Assembly (NCBI GenBank): GCA_964622715.1
Contig: CAZURR010000046.1
Span: 1 to 20,201 of the forward strand
From: Hyphomicrobium_A sp964622715
GTDB taxonomy: Bacteria; Pseudomonadota; Alphaproteobacteria; Rhizobiales; Hyphomicrobiaceae
Direction of reading: 5' to 3'
Length of the DNA: 20,201 nt
The notes under the pieces are model-generated. The model was given only the letters and a program-made list of their open reading frames with translations. It did not search any database and had not been told where the DNA came from. Numbering within the stretch: position 1 is the first letter of the stretch; every line of letters begins with the position of its first letter. Below are positions 7,755 to 19,222 of the stretch, piece by piece. A program made the translations under genes and the position numbers.

Positions 7755-7796
7755 GGAGCGGACGGGTCACCTCTGTCTACTGGTTGGGGAGGGTCA
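7693..7796 (+). promoter_or_regulatory. Structured speD leader with alternative pairings of the ribosome site
   Basis: The speD ribosome site GGGGAGGGTCA (7786-7796) can pair with TGACCCCTCTCC (7693-7704) in an 11-pair helix with one bulged C and one G-U pair, burying the Shine-Dalgarno sequence. The same TGACCC (7693-7698) can instead pair with a second GGGTCA at 7764-7769, extended by GTCC (7709-7712) with GGAC (7760-7763), which leaves the ribosome site free. Two near-copies of CCCCAAAGGT-AAGGA (7718-7733 and 7743-7757, 25 bases apart) can each also pair through CCCCAA with TTGGGG (7784-7789). This is the layout of a translational switch. It matches no riboswitch consensus I can recall, including SAM-II. 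The ligand, if any, is unknown. Confidence 0.45.
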
Positions 7797-7797
7797 A

Positions 7798-8355
7798 ATG
7801 GCCTTTTATGACACCCTCTTCCAATTGGGGATGGACTTGACTCGTTCAAGCACCGCCCAAGAGGAAGATCGTCGTGAAGCTGCGCAAGTGGCGCACGAAG
7901 ATAGGAAGGATTTCTTCATCGAGCGCGATGGCGTTCGGTTTGCCGGAACTCACTTAATTGTGGACTTGTTCGGCGCCCGACGGCTCGATGATATTCAACA
8001 CATTAAGCGAACGCTTAAGCGATGTGTGAACGTCGCCGGCGCAACGCTTTTGCACATTCACTTGCATCACTTCACGCCCAATGGTGGCGTCTCTGGCGTG
8101 GCTGTGCTGGCGGAGAGTCACATCTCCATCCATAGTTGGCCAGAAGCCAGCTACGCGGCACTCGACGTGTTTATGTGTGGCGATGCGCAGCCGCAGACCT
8201 GCATCGAGGTTCTTCGGAACGCTTTTGAGGCCGAGGATGTGGTCGTAACGACACATCACCGTGGCTCGGAGCTCGGGGACCTTAGGTGGCAGGCTGCACG
8301 CTCCAAGCAATTGTCGGTGCCGCACAAGAGTGTCAATAAGGCTGTGGCCGCTTAA
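7798..8355 (+). CDS. speD: S-adenosylmethionine decarboxylase proenzyme
   Basis: This 185-residue protein is a bacterial class of AdoMet decarboxylase that self-cleaves and uses a pyruvoyl group. It makes decarboxylated AdoMet, the aminopropyl donor for spermidine. The processing site LAES-HISIHSWPE places cleavage between Glu106 and Ser107, Ser107 becoming the pyruvoyl residue. His112 and Cys127 (FMCGDA) sit 5 and 20 residues later, the same spacing as Ser63/His68/Cys83 of the Thermotoga enzyme. About 40 extra charged residues precede the conserved core (starting near FFIERDGVRFAGTHLI), so the protein is longer than the roughly 120-130-residue minimal forms. GGGGAGGG just before the ATG supports the start. 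No speE aminopropyltransferase is adjacent, so its partner must lie elsewhere. Expression may be controlled by the structured leader. Confidence 0.93.
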   Translation: MAFYDTLFQLGMDLTRSSTAQEEDRREAAQVAHEDRKDFFIERDGVRFAGTHLIVDLFGARRLDDIQHIKRTLKRCVNVAGATLLHIHLHHFTPNGGVSGVAVLAESHISIHSWPEASYAALDVFMCGDAQPQTCIEVLRNAFEAEDVVVTTHHRGSELGDLRWQAARSKQLSVPHKSVNKAVAA

Positions 8356-8484
8356 TTCGGCCGCTCCTTGTGCCGCAGTAGGGCCATGTTTACGTCTTGT
8401 GCTTATGCGACGCAGCAGCGAAAATGCTGTTGCGTTGCTCAGTGCAGTCTGAGCGGTGGCTGATGCAAGTGCTCGGGAGCGAAT

Positions 8485-9789
8485 GTGAAACGCGCCTACG
8501 TCACAGCGATCCTATCGGCTTTCGCCGTTGCCTTGGCATCGGTGGCGTCGGCGCAAGACGGCGGGTACCACGGCAGCTTTGTCACGCCCTTCCCACAGAA
8601 TGATGTCTACCGGGTGCAGGTGTTGGGCGATTGGTTAGCCGATGGGCTGCTCAATGGCATGCTCGAGCCCACGGCCAGCAGTGCCCGGGTCAACATCGAA
8701 CGTAGACGATGGGATTTGCCCGGCCTTATGCGCCGCTCGTCTATGAATGATCTTGCCAATATTCGTTCGGCGTTCGCCGGCGAACAGCCTCACATCGTCA
8801 TCGTGATGCTGGGAGCAAGCGATCGCTTTAGCCTCAGCAGCAGGCAGTTGGGCTCGCGCAATGAACAGTGGCGCAAGATGTACGCCGAGCGAGTGGATCG
8901 GTTGATGAAGGCTTTGAAGCAAAGCAATCGAGCAGTCTATTGGGTCGGACTGCCGAATATGCGGCGATGGCGCGACAACGAGCGCGCGCGATTGATGAAT
9001 GACATCATTCGCGAGCGTGCCTACCTGAATGGCGTCCGCTTTATCGATGCCTACGCGAGATTCGCCGATGATGGTGGTGGCTTCAGCCCTCACGGCCCCG
9101 ATGTCACTGGCAGGATCCGGCGCCTGCGTGATTCCGACGGCGTGCACTTTACTACCGCGGGCTATCGCAAGCTTGCCCATTTCGTTCAGCGTGAACTTAA
9201 GCGCGACCTAGCACAGGCGCGTCAAGAGCGGGCTATTCCGCTTGCGGGCAGCCCGTCTGAGCAAGCGCGGATCAATCCCAACAGGGCGCGTTTGAGAACC
9301 GAGGATTCCAAAAGCAAGACTGGGCGTAAAGCGAAGAACGCGAAGGGCGTCGTGACTGCGTCCGACGGTGCCGGTGACCAAAAGGTGGATCACGGCAGGA
9401 TTGACCTCAAGGTGCGCAACCAGTTCGGGCTGGAAGAGATCGTGACGGTCGATATTGTCCGGCCAGCCGTCCCCGCCGCCGTCGTTGCACTGGTGACGCG
9501 TAAAGAAAGGCCTGACCGCCCCTCGCAAATGGGTGATGTTCTGGTCGACCAAATCTCTGGTGGCCTGACGGTCATGAGTTCGATCATTCCCCCGATAAGT
9601 TCAGCTGCAGGGCGGCAAAGGTCGCCAACGCAAACGCCGTATTTTCGCGTGCTGGAAAAGGGTGAACGGCTTATTCCCAAAGCGGGCCGTGCCGATGATG
9701 TCTCCTGGCCAAAGCCGCAAGAGACCGCCGAGGTCAGGTCTCAGCCTGTGCTAAAGCCAGTGGCGGGCCGACGTTCAAAAAATCGCTAA
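8485..9789 (+). CDS. Secreted DUF459 / SGNH-like protein with altered catalytic residues
   Basis: This 434-residue protein has a signal peptide with likely cleavage after Ala23 (SVASA-QDGG). Residues about 40-235 show the order of SGNH-hydrolase blocks seen in DUF459 proteins of Rhizobiales. Block I is VLGDWLADGL, block III VIVMLGASDR, and block V SDGVHFTTAGY with Asp218 and His221. The usual block I Ser is Trp50 and the block III Asn is Ser112, so a normal Ser-His-Asp hydrolase mechanism is unlikely. DUF459 members often vary at the first position; function is unknown, probably in the envelope. The second half (about 235-434) is rich in Lys, Arg and Pro, low in recognisable structure, and probably lineage-specific. 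The start is GTG, supported by GGGAG at 8475-8479, five bases upstream. The gene is convergent with gltD. Confidence 0.8.
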   Translation: MKRAYVTAILSAFAVALASVASAQDGGYHGSFVTPFPQNDVYRVQVLGDWLADGLLNGMLEPTASSARVNIERRRWDLPGLMRRSSMNDLANIRSAFAGEQPHIVIVMLGASDRFSLSSRQLGSRNEQWRKMYAERVDRLMKALKQSNRAVYWVGLPNMRRWRDNERARLMNDIIRERAYLNGVRFIDAYARFADDGGGFSPHGPDVTGRIRRLRDSDGVHFTTAGYRKLAHFVQRELKRDLAQARQERAIPLAGSPSEQARINPNRARLRTEDSKSKTGRKAKNAKGVVTASDGAGDQKVDHGRIDLKVRNQFGLEEIVTVDIVRPAVPAAVVALVTRKERPDRPSQMGDVLVDQISGGLTVMSSIIPPISSAAGRQRSPTQTPYFRVLEKGERLIPKAGRADDVSWPKPQETAEVRSQPVLKPVAGRRSKNR

Positions 9790-9802
9790 GGGGTTGGCGC
9801 AA

Positions 9803-9825
9803 AGCAACAGCACGAGGTGCTTGCT
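9803..9825. other. Stem-loop between convergent DUF459 and gltD genes
   Basis: AGCAA (9803-9807) pairs with TTGCT (9821-9825), and GCAC (9810-9813) with GTGC (9817-9820), leaving a GAG loop and a two-base bulge. It sits 14 bases after the DUF459 stop, in the 80-base convergent gap. No T-run follows on either strand, so it is not a standard intrinsic terminator; it could be a 3' stabilising hairpin or chance. Confidence 0.25.
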
Positions 9826-9869
9826 AGCGCGTGCGCCCGACTCGCCGCCGGCCAGCGTCGGTTACGCAC

Positions 9870-11315
<1,446 letters not shown>

Positions 11316-11433
11316 CGTCTTCCTGTATCGTGAACCGGCGTTGCACCATTTGGCTTCCGCGCCGCTCGTCCTGTCTCATCCTTGTAAGAAGTGTCCAGCC
11401 AATGCTGTCGACAACCATATTTTAACCAATGGG

Positions 11434-16170
<4,737 letters not shown>

Positions 16171-16254
16171 ATTGGATCTCGGTGGCGTTCGGGTCGCTTT
16201 GAGGTCTCATTCAGTTGGTTGCAGTGGCGCCGGCGCGGATGCTGCGAAGGGCGC

Positions 16255-16284
16255 AATTTGTCGCCCGTCCATGGGTAATGTCAA
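16255..16284 (-). promoter_or_regulatory. Candidate gltBD promoter
   Basis: On the minus strand a perfect TTGACA (plus 16279-16284) is followed after 18 bases by CAAATT (plus 16255-16260). The predicted start near 16248 gives a leader of about 77 bases to the gltB ATG. The -35 box begins only a few bases after the TGCTAA-A-TTAGCA palindrome, as expected for an activator touching RNA polymerase. Confidence 0.45.
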
Positions 16285-16287
16285 AGA

Positions 16288-16300
16288 TGCTAAATTAGCA
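16288..16300. promoter_or_regulatory. 13-bp palindrome TGCTAA-A-TTAGCA upstream of gltB (possible LysR-type site)
   Basis: This is a perfect 6+1+6 dyad with the T-N11-A form typical of LysR-family sites. It is centred about 46 bases before the predicted gltB transcription start. GltC, a LysR-type protein, activates glutamate synthase genes in Bacillus; whether an equivalent acts here is inference. Confidence 0.4.
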
Positions 16301-16313
16301 GTAGGCCGACGAG

Positions 16314-16329
16314 CGTTTTCGCGAAAACG
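16314..16329. promoter_or_regulatory. 16-bp perfect palindrome CGTTTTCGCGAAAACG upstream of gltB
   Basis: This is a perfect 16-base dyad centred about 73 bases before the predicted gltB start and 27.5 bases from the centre of the neighbouring palindrome. A chance 16-base perfect palindrome in a spacer of this size is unlikely. The regulator is not recognisable from the sequence. Confidence 0.4.
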
Positions 16330-16633
16330 TGTCTGCGGCTGCCAGCGCTGCTTTCGCCGCGCTGAGCGTTCTTTCGGCATATCCGCCCAGCCGTACCACC
16401 GGATACCCTGGTTGTGGGAAATCGAGCACCCTTACGTTCCTCATTCTCCAGGCTCGTCGACCGTTGCAAGCCAAATAACCGGCAATCAATGCGCGCATGG
16501 CTCAATTTTCGGTCGCTTAAAGCAAATAAAGGACAGGACTACTGACCTTTTTTGCTGAGCTTGGCAGATTTAAGGGTGGTGCACAAGCGTCAAACCTTTG
16601 ATGAACAGTGGAATTGCCGGCCTTTAGGGGCGT

Positions 16634-16670
16634 GAAAAGGGCGGCCACCGCTGTCACGGCGACCGCCCTT
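16634..16670 (-). terminator. Rho-independent terminator of hsp20
   Basis: On the minus strand AAGGGCGG (plus 16663-16670) pairs with CCGCCCTT (plus 16637-16644), and the second arm runs directly into TTTTC. It lies 35 bases after the hsp20 stop codon. The G+C-rich 8-bp stem followed by Ts is a good intrinsic terminator and separates hsp20 from gltB. Confidence 0.75.
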
Positions 16671-16704
16671 CCTTGAGTCCTAATACTTGCTCTCCGGCGA
16701 GGAG

Positions 16705-17157
16705 TTATGCATTCACCTCAATCTGTTTGGATTGATTGCCGGACCCAATTGCAATGCTACGCGGTTTCATACGCTCGGGCAGATTGCGAACAAGGTCGAC
16801 GTGCAGGAGCCCATTTATGAAGTCGGCTCCTTTGACTTCAACGTAGTCTGCGAGTTGGAACCGCCGCTCAAAGCTGCGAGCAGCAATCCCGCGGTGCAAA
16901 AACGTGCGCTCCGTCTCGTCGGGCTTCTTTTCGCCGCTAATAGTCAGAGCTGACTCTTTCACCTCGACCTTAAACTCATCTTCGTTGAAACCGGCAACCG
17001 CCATGGTGATGCGGTATTCGTTCTCACCAAGGCGTTCAATATTGTAGGGCGGATAGCCCGCGTCGACATCAAGACCGCTCACCGTGTCGAGCAGTTGCGC
17101 GAAACGATCGAATCCGATGGTGGAACGATAAAGGGGGGCAAAATCGAACTGTCGCAT
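16705..17157 (-). CDS. Small heat-shock protein of the Hsp20 / IbpA type
   Basis: This 150-residue ATP-independent chaperone holds unfolding proteins until Hsp70/ClpB can refold them. It starts MRQFDFAPLYRSTIGFDRF, the classic opening of bacterial class A small heat-shock proteins. The alpha-crystallin domain runs from about YNIERLGENEYRI, with AVAGF, to the conserved LHVDLVRNLPE near residue 125. The tail (KPRSIAI) holds the I-x-I anchoring motif. The start at 17157 was chosen because AAGGAGG lies 8 bases upstream; the frame continues to 17310, but that stretch is the regulatory leader. Control appears to be double: an RpoH-like promoter and a ROSE-like thermometer that hides the ribosome site at low temperature. 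Confidence 0.95.
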   Translation of the reverse strand: MRQFDFAPLYRSTIGFDRFAQLLDTVSGLDVDAGYPPYNIERLGENEYRITMAVAGFNEDEFKVEVKESALTISGEKKPDETERTFLHRGIAARSFERRFQLADYVEVKGADFINGLLHVDLVRNLPERMKPRSIAIGSGNQSKQIEVNA

Positions 17158-17252
17158 GACATAGTCCTCCTTGAAAGAAGCGACATCTGATTGCCTGCCC
17201 AAAGGGCCAGGCCACGTTGATATGCGCACCCTTTGGATAAGGCATGCGCACA
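17158..17252 (-). ncRNA. ROSE-like RNA thermometer in the hsp20 leader
   Basis: Three hairpins can be drawn in the hsp20 leader (minus strand). The 5' one pairs TGCGCA arms within plus 17221-17252. The middle one, plus 17193-17212, pairs GCCU-GCCC with GGGC-AGGC around UUU, with one bulged G. The last, plus 17164-17184, pairs GUC(G)CUUCU with AGGAGGAC around UUCA, covering the whole ribosome site. The UCGCU stretch opposite AGGAG matches the U-Y-G-C-U signature of ROSE elements, where a non-canonical G makes the helix melt on heating. ROSE elements control small heat-shock genes in Bradyrhizobium and relatives, so gene and position both agree. Confidence 0.8.
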
Positions 17253-17258
17253 GCTTTG

Positions 17259-17286
17259 ATTTAGGTGTGCTCCCGCGCAGTTCAAG
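17259..17286 (-). promoter_or_regulatory. RpoH (sigma32)-like promoter of hsp20
   Basis: On the minus strand CTTGAA (plus 17281-17286) is followed by CCTAAAT (plus 17259-17265), with 17 bases between CTTG and the -10 element. As I recall it, the alphaproteobacterial RpoH pattern is CTTG-N17/18-CYTATNT; the -10 here matches at six of seven positions. Transcription would begin just upstream of the first ROSE hairpin. Confidence 0.5.
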
Positions 17287-17320
17287 GCTTGCAACGCGCG
17301 CAAGGCGCAATCGTTACGGC

Positions 17321-17348
17321 TTGACATCAAGTTGTGCTGAGGTAACGG
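17321..17348 (+). promoter_or_regulatory. Possible promoter of the secreted Pro/Tyr-rich protein gene
   Basis: A perfect TTGACA at 17321-17326 is followed after 16 bases by TAACGG (17343-17348), a weak -10. It lies about 100 bases before the start at 17445. No better pair is visible on this strand in the gap shared with the hsp20 promoter. Confidence 0.25.
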
Positions 17349-17444
17349 AAAAATCGGTTTCCTTCATCTGCCGTTCATGTTGTTGTCGCCATTCTGGCAG
17401 TGTTGTTCGAGGCACCTGCAACTCGAGTGAAAGGAAGTGCCCCC

Positions 17445-18053
17445 ATGTCAGCCCGTTTGAGCGCGGTGGCTGCCGTTGCCGCATCCTTATTTGCCTTCGT
17501 GCCCGCAGTTTCGGCTGCCGATCTCGACTATCCACCGGGAGACTATTCCCAGAACGAGCCTGGCTACGAACCAGGCGATGAGCCGAACTATGACTCCGGC
17601 TATCAAAAGCCGCGTTACGCTGACCCATATAGCAACGCGCCGCCGCCGGAACGCTATGCGGGACCGCCTCAAGTCATTGAGCCGCCCTATCCGCCGCCGC
17701 CGGCCGCTAATGGTAAGGGCTTTGCTGAGCCACCGTATCCACCTGCGGCATCAAATGGCAAAGGGTTTGCAGAGCCACGCTTCGCCGGCCCGCGATACGC
17801 CTATCGCGAACCACGTTGTGTCCCACGCCGCATTGTAAGGCGTCGGCTGCGAGCAGAAGGCTGGCGTGACTTCCATGGCTTTAGGCCAGAAGGCCCCATT
17901 ATGTTGGTGCGTGCTCGGCGCTGGTCGGGCCGCCCATTCAAGCTAGCGATCGATCGGTGTAGCGGCCAGATCGTCGAAGCGCGTCCCCTCCGCAGGAGGC
18001 ATTTGGGACCGTTTGCCTTCGGTCCGCGACGCGGCCGGTTTTGGTCTTATTGA
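17445..18053 (+). CDS. Secreted proline/tyrosine-rich protein with basic C-terminal domain, function unknown
   Basis: I do not recognise a named family for this 202-residue protein. Residues 1-24 are a signal peptide (hydrophobic core AAVAASLFAFVPAVSA), so it should reach the periplasm or outer surface. Residues 25-120 are acidic then Pro/Tyr/Gly-rich and probably disordered, with two copies of NGKGFAEP (89-96 and 104-111), a 15-residue period. Residues about 125-185 form a compact basic domain (IVRRRLRAEGWRDF ... FKLAIDRCSGQIVEARPL) with two cysteines (125, 172). It resembles the small PepSY-like C-terminal modules of many Rhizobiales secreted proteins. AAGGAAG at 17431-17437 supports the start at 17445. 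The frame is open back to 17400, but that would bury the signal peptide. The gene is divergent from hsp20. Confidence 0.7.
   Translation: MSARLSAVAAVAASLFAFVPAVSAADLDYPPGDYSQNEPGYEPGDEPNYDSGYQKPRYADPYSNAPPPERYAGPPQVIEPPYPPPPAANGKGFAEPPYPPAASNGKGFAEPRFAGPRYAYREPRCVPRRIVRRRLRAEGWRDFHGFRPEGPIMLVRARRWSGRPFKLAIDRCSGQIVEARPLRRRHLGPFAFGPRRGRFWSY
17709..17778 (+). repeat. Two 25-base direct repeats inside the secreted protein gene
   Basis: Bases 17709-17733 and 17754-17778 are near-identical copies with third-position changes, encoding the duplicated NGKGFAEP units. The 45-base period is a whole number of codons, so gain or loss of a unit keeps the frame. The synonymous differences suggest the duplication is old or maintained by selection on the protein. 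Confidence 0.7.
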
Positions 18054-18132
18054 GAACGGCCCGGCGTCCCAGTTTTCGTTCGACGGCTCTGTGAAGCTGC
18101 CGCGTGCCCTGATATAGGACGTCTTCGGCAAG

Positions 18133-18179
18133 AACGTGAATCTTGCTCTAAGTTAAAAGTGTAGAGTCTGATTCACGTT
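18133..18179. repeat. 10-bp perfect inverted repeat with three GANTC sites
   Basis: AACGTGAATC (18133-18142) is repeated inverted as GATTCACGTT (18170-18179) with a 27-base loop. The right arm overlaps the left arm of the larger palindrome downstream, so the two RNA hairpins cannot form together. Three GANTC sequences, the CcrM methylation site of alphaproteobacteria, lie here: GAATC (18138), GAGTC (18164) and GATTC (18170). Confidence 0.55.
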
Positions 18180-18225
18180 TCACTTGGAAGCGCTGAATGC
18201 GTCCAAGTGAAACGATCAGGCTCTA
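18162..18225. repeat. 64-bp palindromic element directly upstream of the lysophospholipase gene
   Basis: The core CGTTTCACTTGGA (18176-18188) and TCCAAGTGAAACG (18202-18214) form a perfect 13-bp inverted repeat around 13 bases. It extends outward as TAGAG-CTGAT against ATCAG-CTCTA, with one mismatch and three extra bases on the left. The outer AGAG-CTGAT/ATCAG-CTCT ends resemble intergenic palindromes I recall as frequent in Rhizobiales genomes (AGAGCATGATC ... GATCATGCTCT). It ends 9 bases before the ATG at 18235, so in mRNA it would be a strong hairpin close to the ribosome site. Confidence 0.65.
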
Positions 18226-18234
18226 GGGGTCCCC

Positions 18235-19194
18235 ATGGAGCTGGTTTCACTACCCAAAAACCCGGTCCCGAGCGGCGCAACAGTCGGATCCTTCAAGGGA
18301 TACGACGGGACCGAATTGAGATTTGCCCGCTGGGACGCAACGCGCTCGCCTCGGCGTGGCACTGTATGCCTGTTCGGCGGGCGCACCGAGTTTATCGAAA
18401 AATACTTCGAGGTGATCGCCGACTTGCGCCGGCGCGGCTTTGCCGTTGCGACGATGGATTGGCGCGGTCAGGGCGGTTCGCAACGCAAGCTCGCCAATCC
18501 GCGCAAGGGCTACGTCAAAGGCTTCTGGCAGTACGACCGCGATCTCATCCGTTTCATGAAAGACGTGGTACTGCCCGATTGTCCGCCGCCGTTCATTGGG
18601 CTTGGTAATTCGATGGGCGGTAATATTCTGCTGCGCAACGCGACGATGCAGGGCTTGTGGTTCGAACGGATGGTTCTCACCTCTCCGTTGATCGTACTGA
18701 ACGAGGTCACGTTGGAGTATTCGCTCTCCGTGGTGCGCTTGTACGCCGAACTAGGATGTGTGTTTGGTCTGTCTAGGGCGTATGTTTCCGGCGGCTCGGA
18801 TGTGTTTGAGAGCAGCAGTAATTTTGATGGGAATCTTTTGACCTCCGATAGCGAGCGTTGGCAACGGACCAAGGAGGTGTTGGATGTTGCACCTCAACTT
18901 GGCCTCGGTTCACCAACGGTACGCTGGTTGCGCTCAGCGCTTCGATCTTGCCGGCGGATTTCGGCGGAGAGCTATCCACAGCGCATTAATGTTCCACTAC
19001 TCCTTTTTGCGGCCGGAAAGGACGAGGTGGTGTCTTCACGTGCGATCGAGGATTTTGCAGTTCAGGCGAAGGTATCATCGTGCATCCTGATGCCCGGCTC
19101 CCGCCACGAGATCCTGCAGGAAAATGACATCGTCAGAATGCGATTTTGGGCGGCGTTCGACGCGTATGTCGGGGTCGACACTAAAGTGGCCTGA
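18235..19194 (+). CDS. Alpha/beta hydrolase of the lysophospholipase L2 / monoacylglycerol lipase type
   Basis: This 319-residue cytoplasmic hydrolase has the features of the Hydrolase_4 (PldB-like) family. RTEFIEKYFEVIADLRRRGFAVATMDWRGQGGS is split by no gap and is characteristic of these enzymes. The nucleophile elbow is GNSMGG with Ser126, where most relatives have GHSMGG; Asp263 (AGKDEVV) and His291 (GSRHEI) complete the triad. The likely substrate is a lysophospholipid or monoacylglycerol, but sequence alone does not decide this. There is no signal peptide. The ribosome site is poor: AGGGG (18225-18229) is close to the ATG and abuts the upstream palindrome, so that hairpin may affect translation. 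The gene ends 28 bases from the convergent hisN stop. Confidence 0.85.
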   Translation: MELVSLPKNPVPSGATVGSFKGYDGTELRFARWDATRSPRRGTVCLFGGRTEFIEKYFEVIADLRRRGFAVATMDWRGQGGSQRKLANPRKGYVKGFWQYDRDLIRFMKDVVLPDCPPPFIGLGNSMGGNILLRNATMQGLWFERMVLTSPLIVLNEVTLEYSLSVVRLYAELGCVFGLSRAYVSGGSDVFESSSNFDGNLLTSDSERWQRTKEVLDVAPQLGLGSPTVRWLRSALRSCRRISAESYPQRINVPLLLFAAGKDEVVSSRAIEDFAVQAKVSSCILMPGSRHEILQENDIVRMRFWAAFDAYVGVDTKVA

Positions 19195-19222
19195 GGTAGG
19201 GAAATGGTGGCACGCGCAGAGA

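Larger units (their letters stand above)
16171..16704. other. 534-base spacer between gltB and hsp20: gltB promoter region and hsp20 terminator
   Basis: The gltB-proximal half carries the likely gltB promoter and two perfect palindromes. The hsp20-proximal end carries the hsp20 terminator. The middle (about 16335-16630) shows no convincing gene; open frames there lack ribosome sites and recognisable protein sequence. Both flanking genes are on the minus strand, so gltB transcription starts within this spacer. Confidence 0.5.

Noticed and set aside
7693..7796. SAM-II or preQ1 riboswitch upstream of speD
   Set aside because: The conserved core bases of those classes, as I recall them, are absent; only a generic switch-like structure can be supported.
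16290..16505. Short minus-strand ORFs in the gltB-hsp20 spacer
   Set aside because: They overlap the gltB upstream palindromes, have no ribosome site, and give low-complexity basic translations.
17158..17310. 51-residue N-terminal extension of hsp20
   Set aside because: The region is the RpoH-like promoter and ROSE-like leader, and AAGGAGG precedes the Met at 17157.
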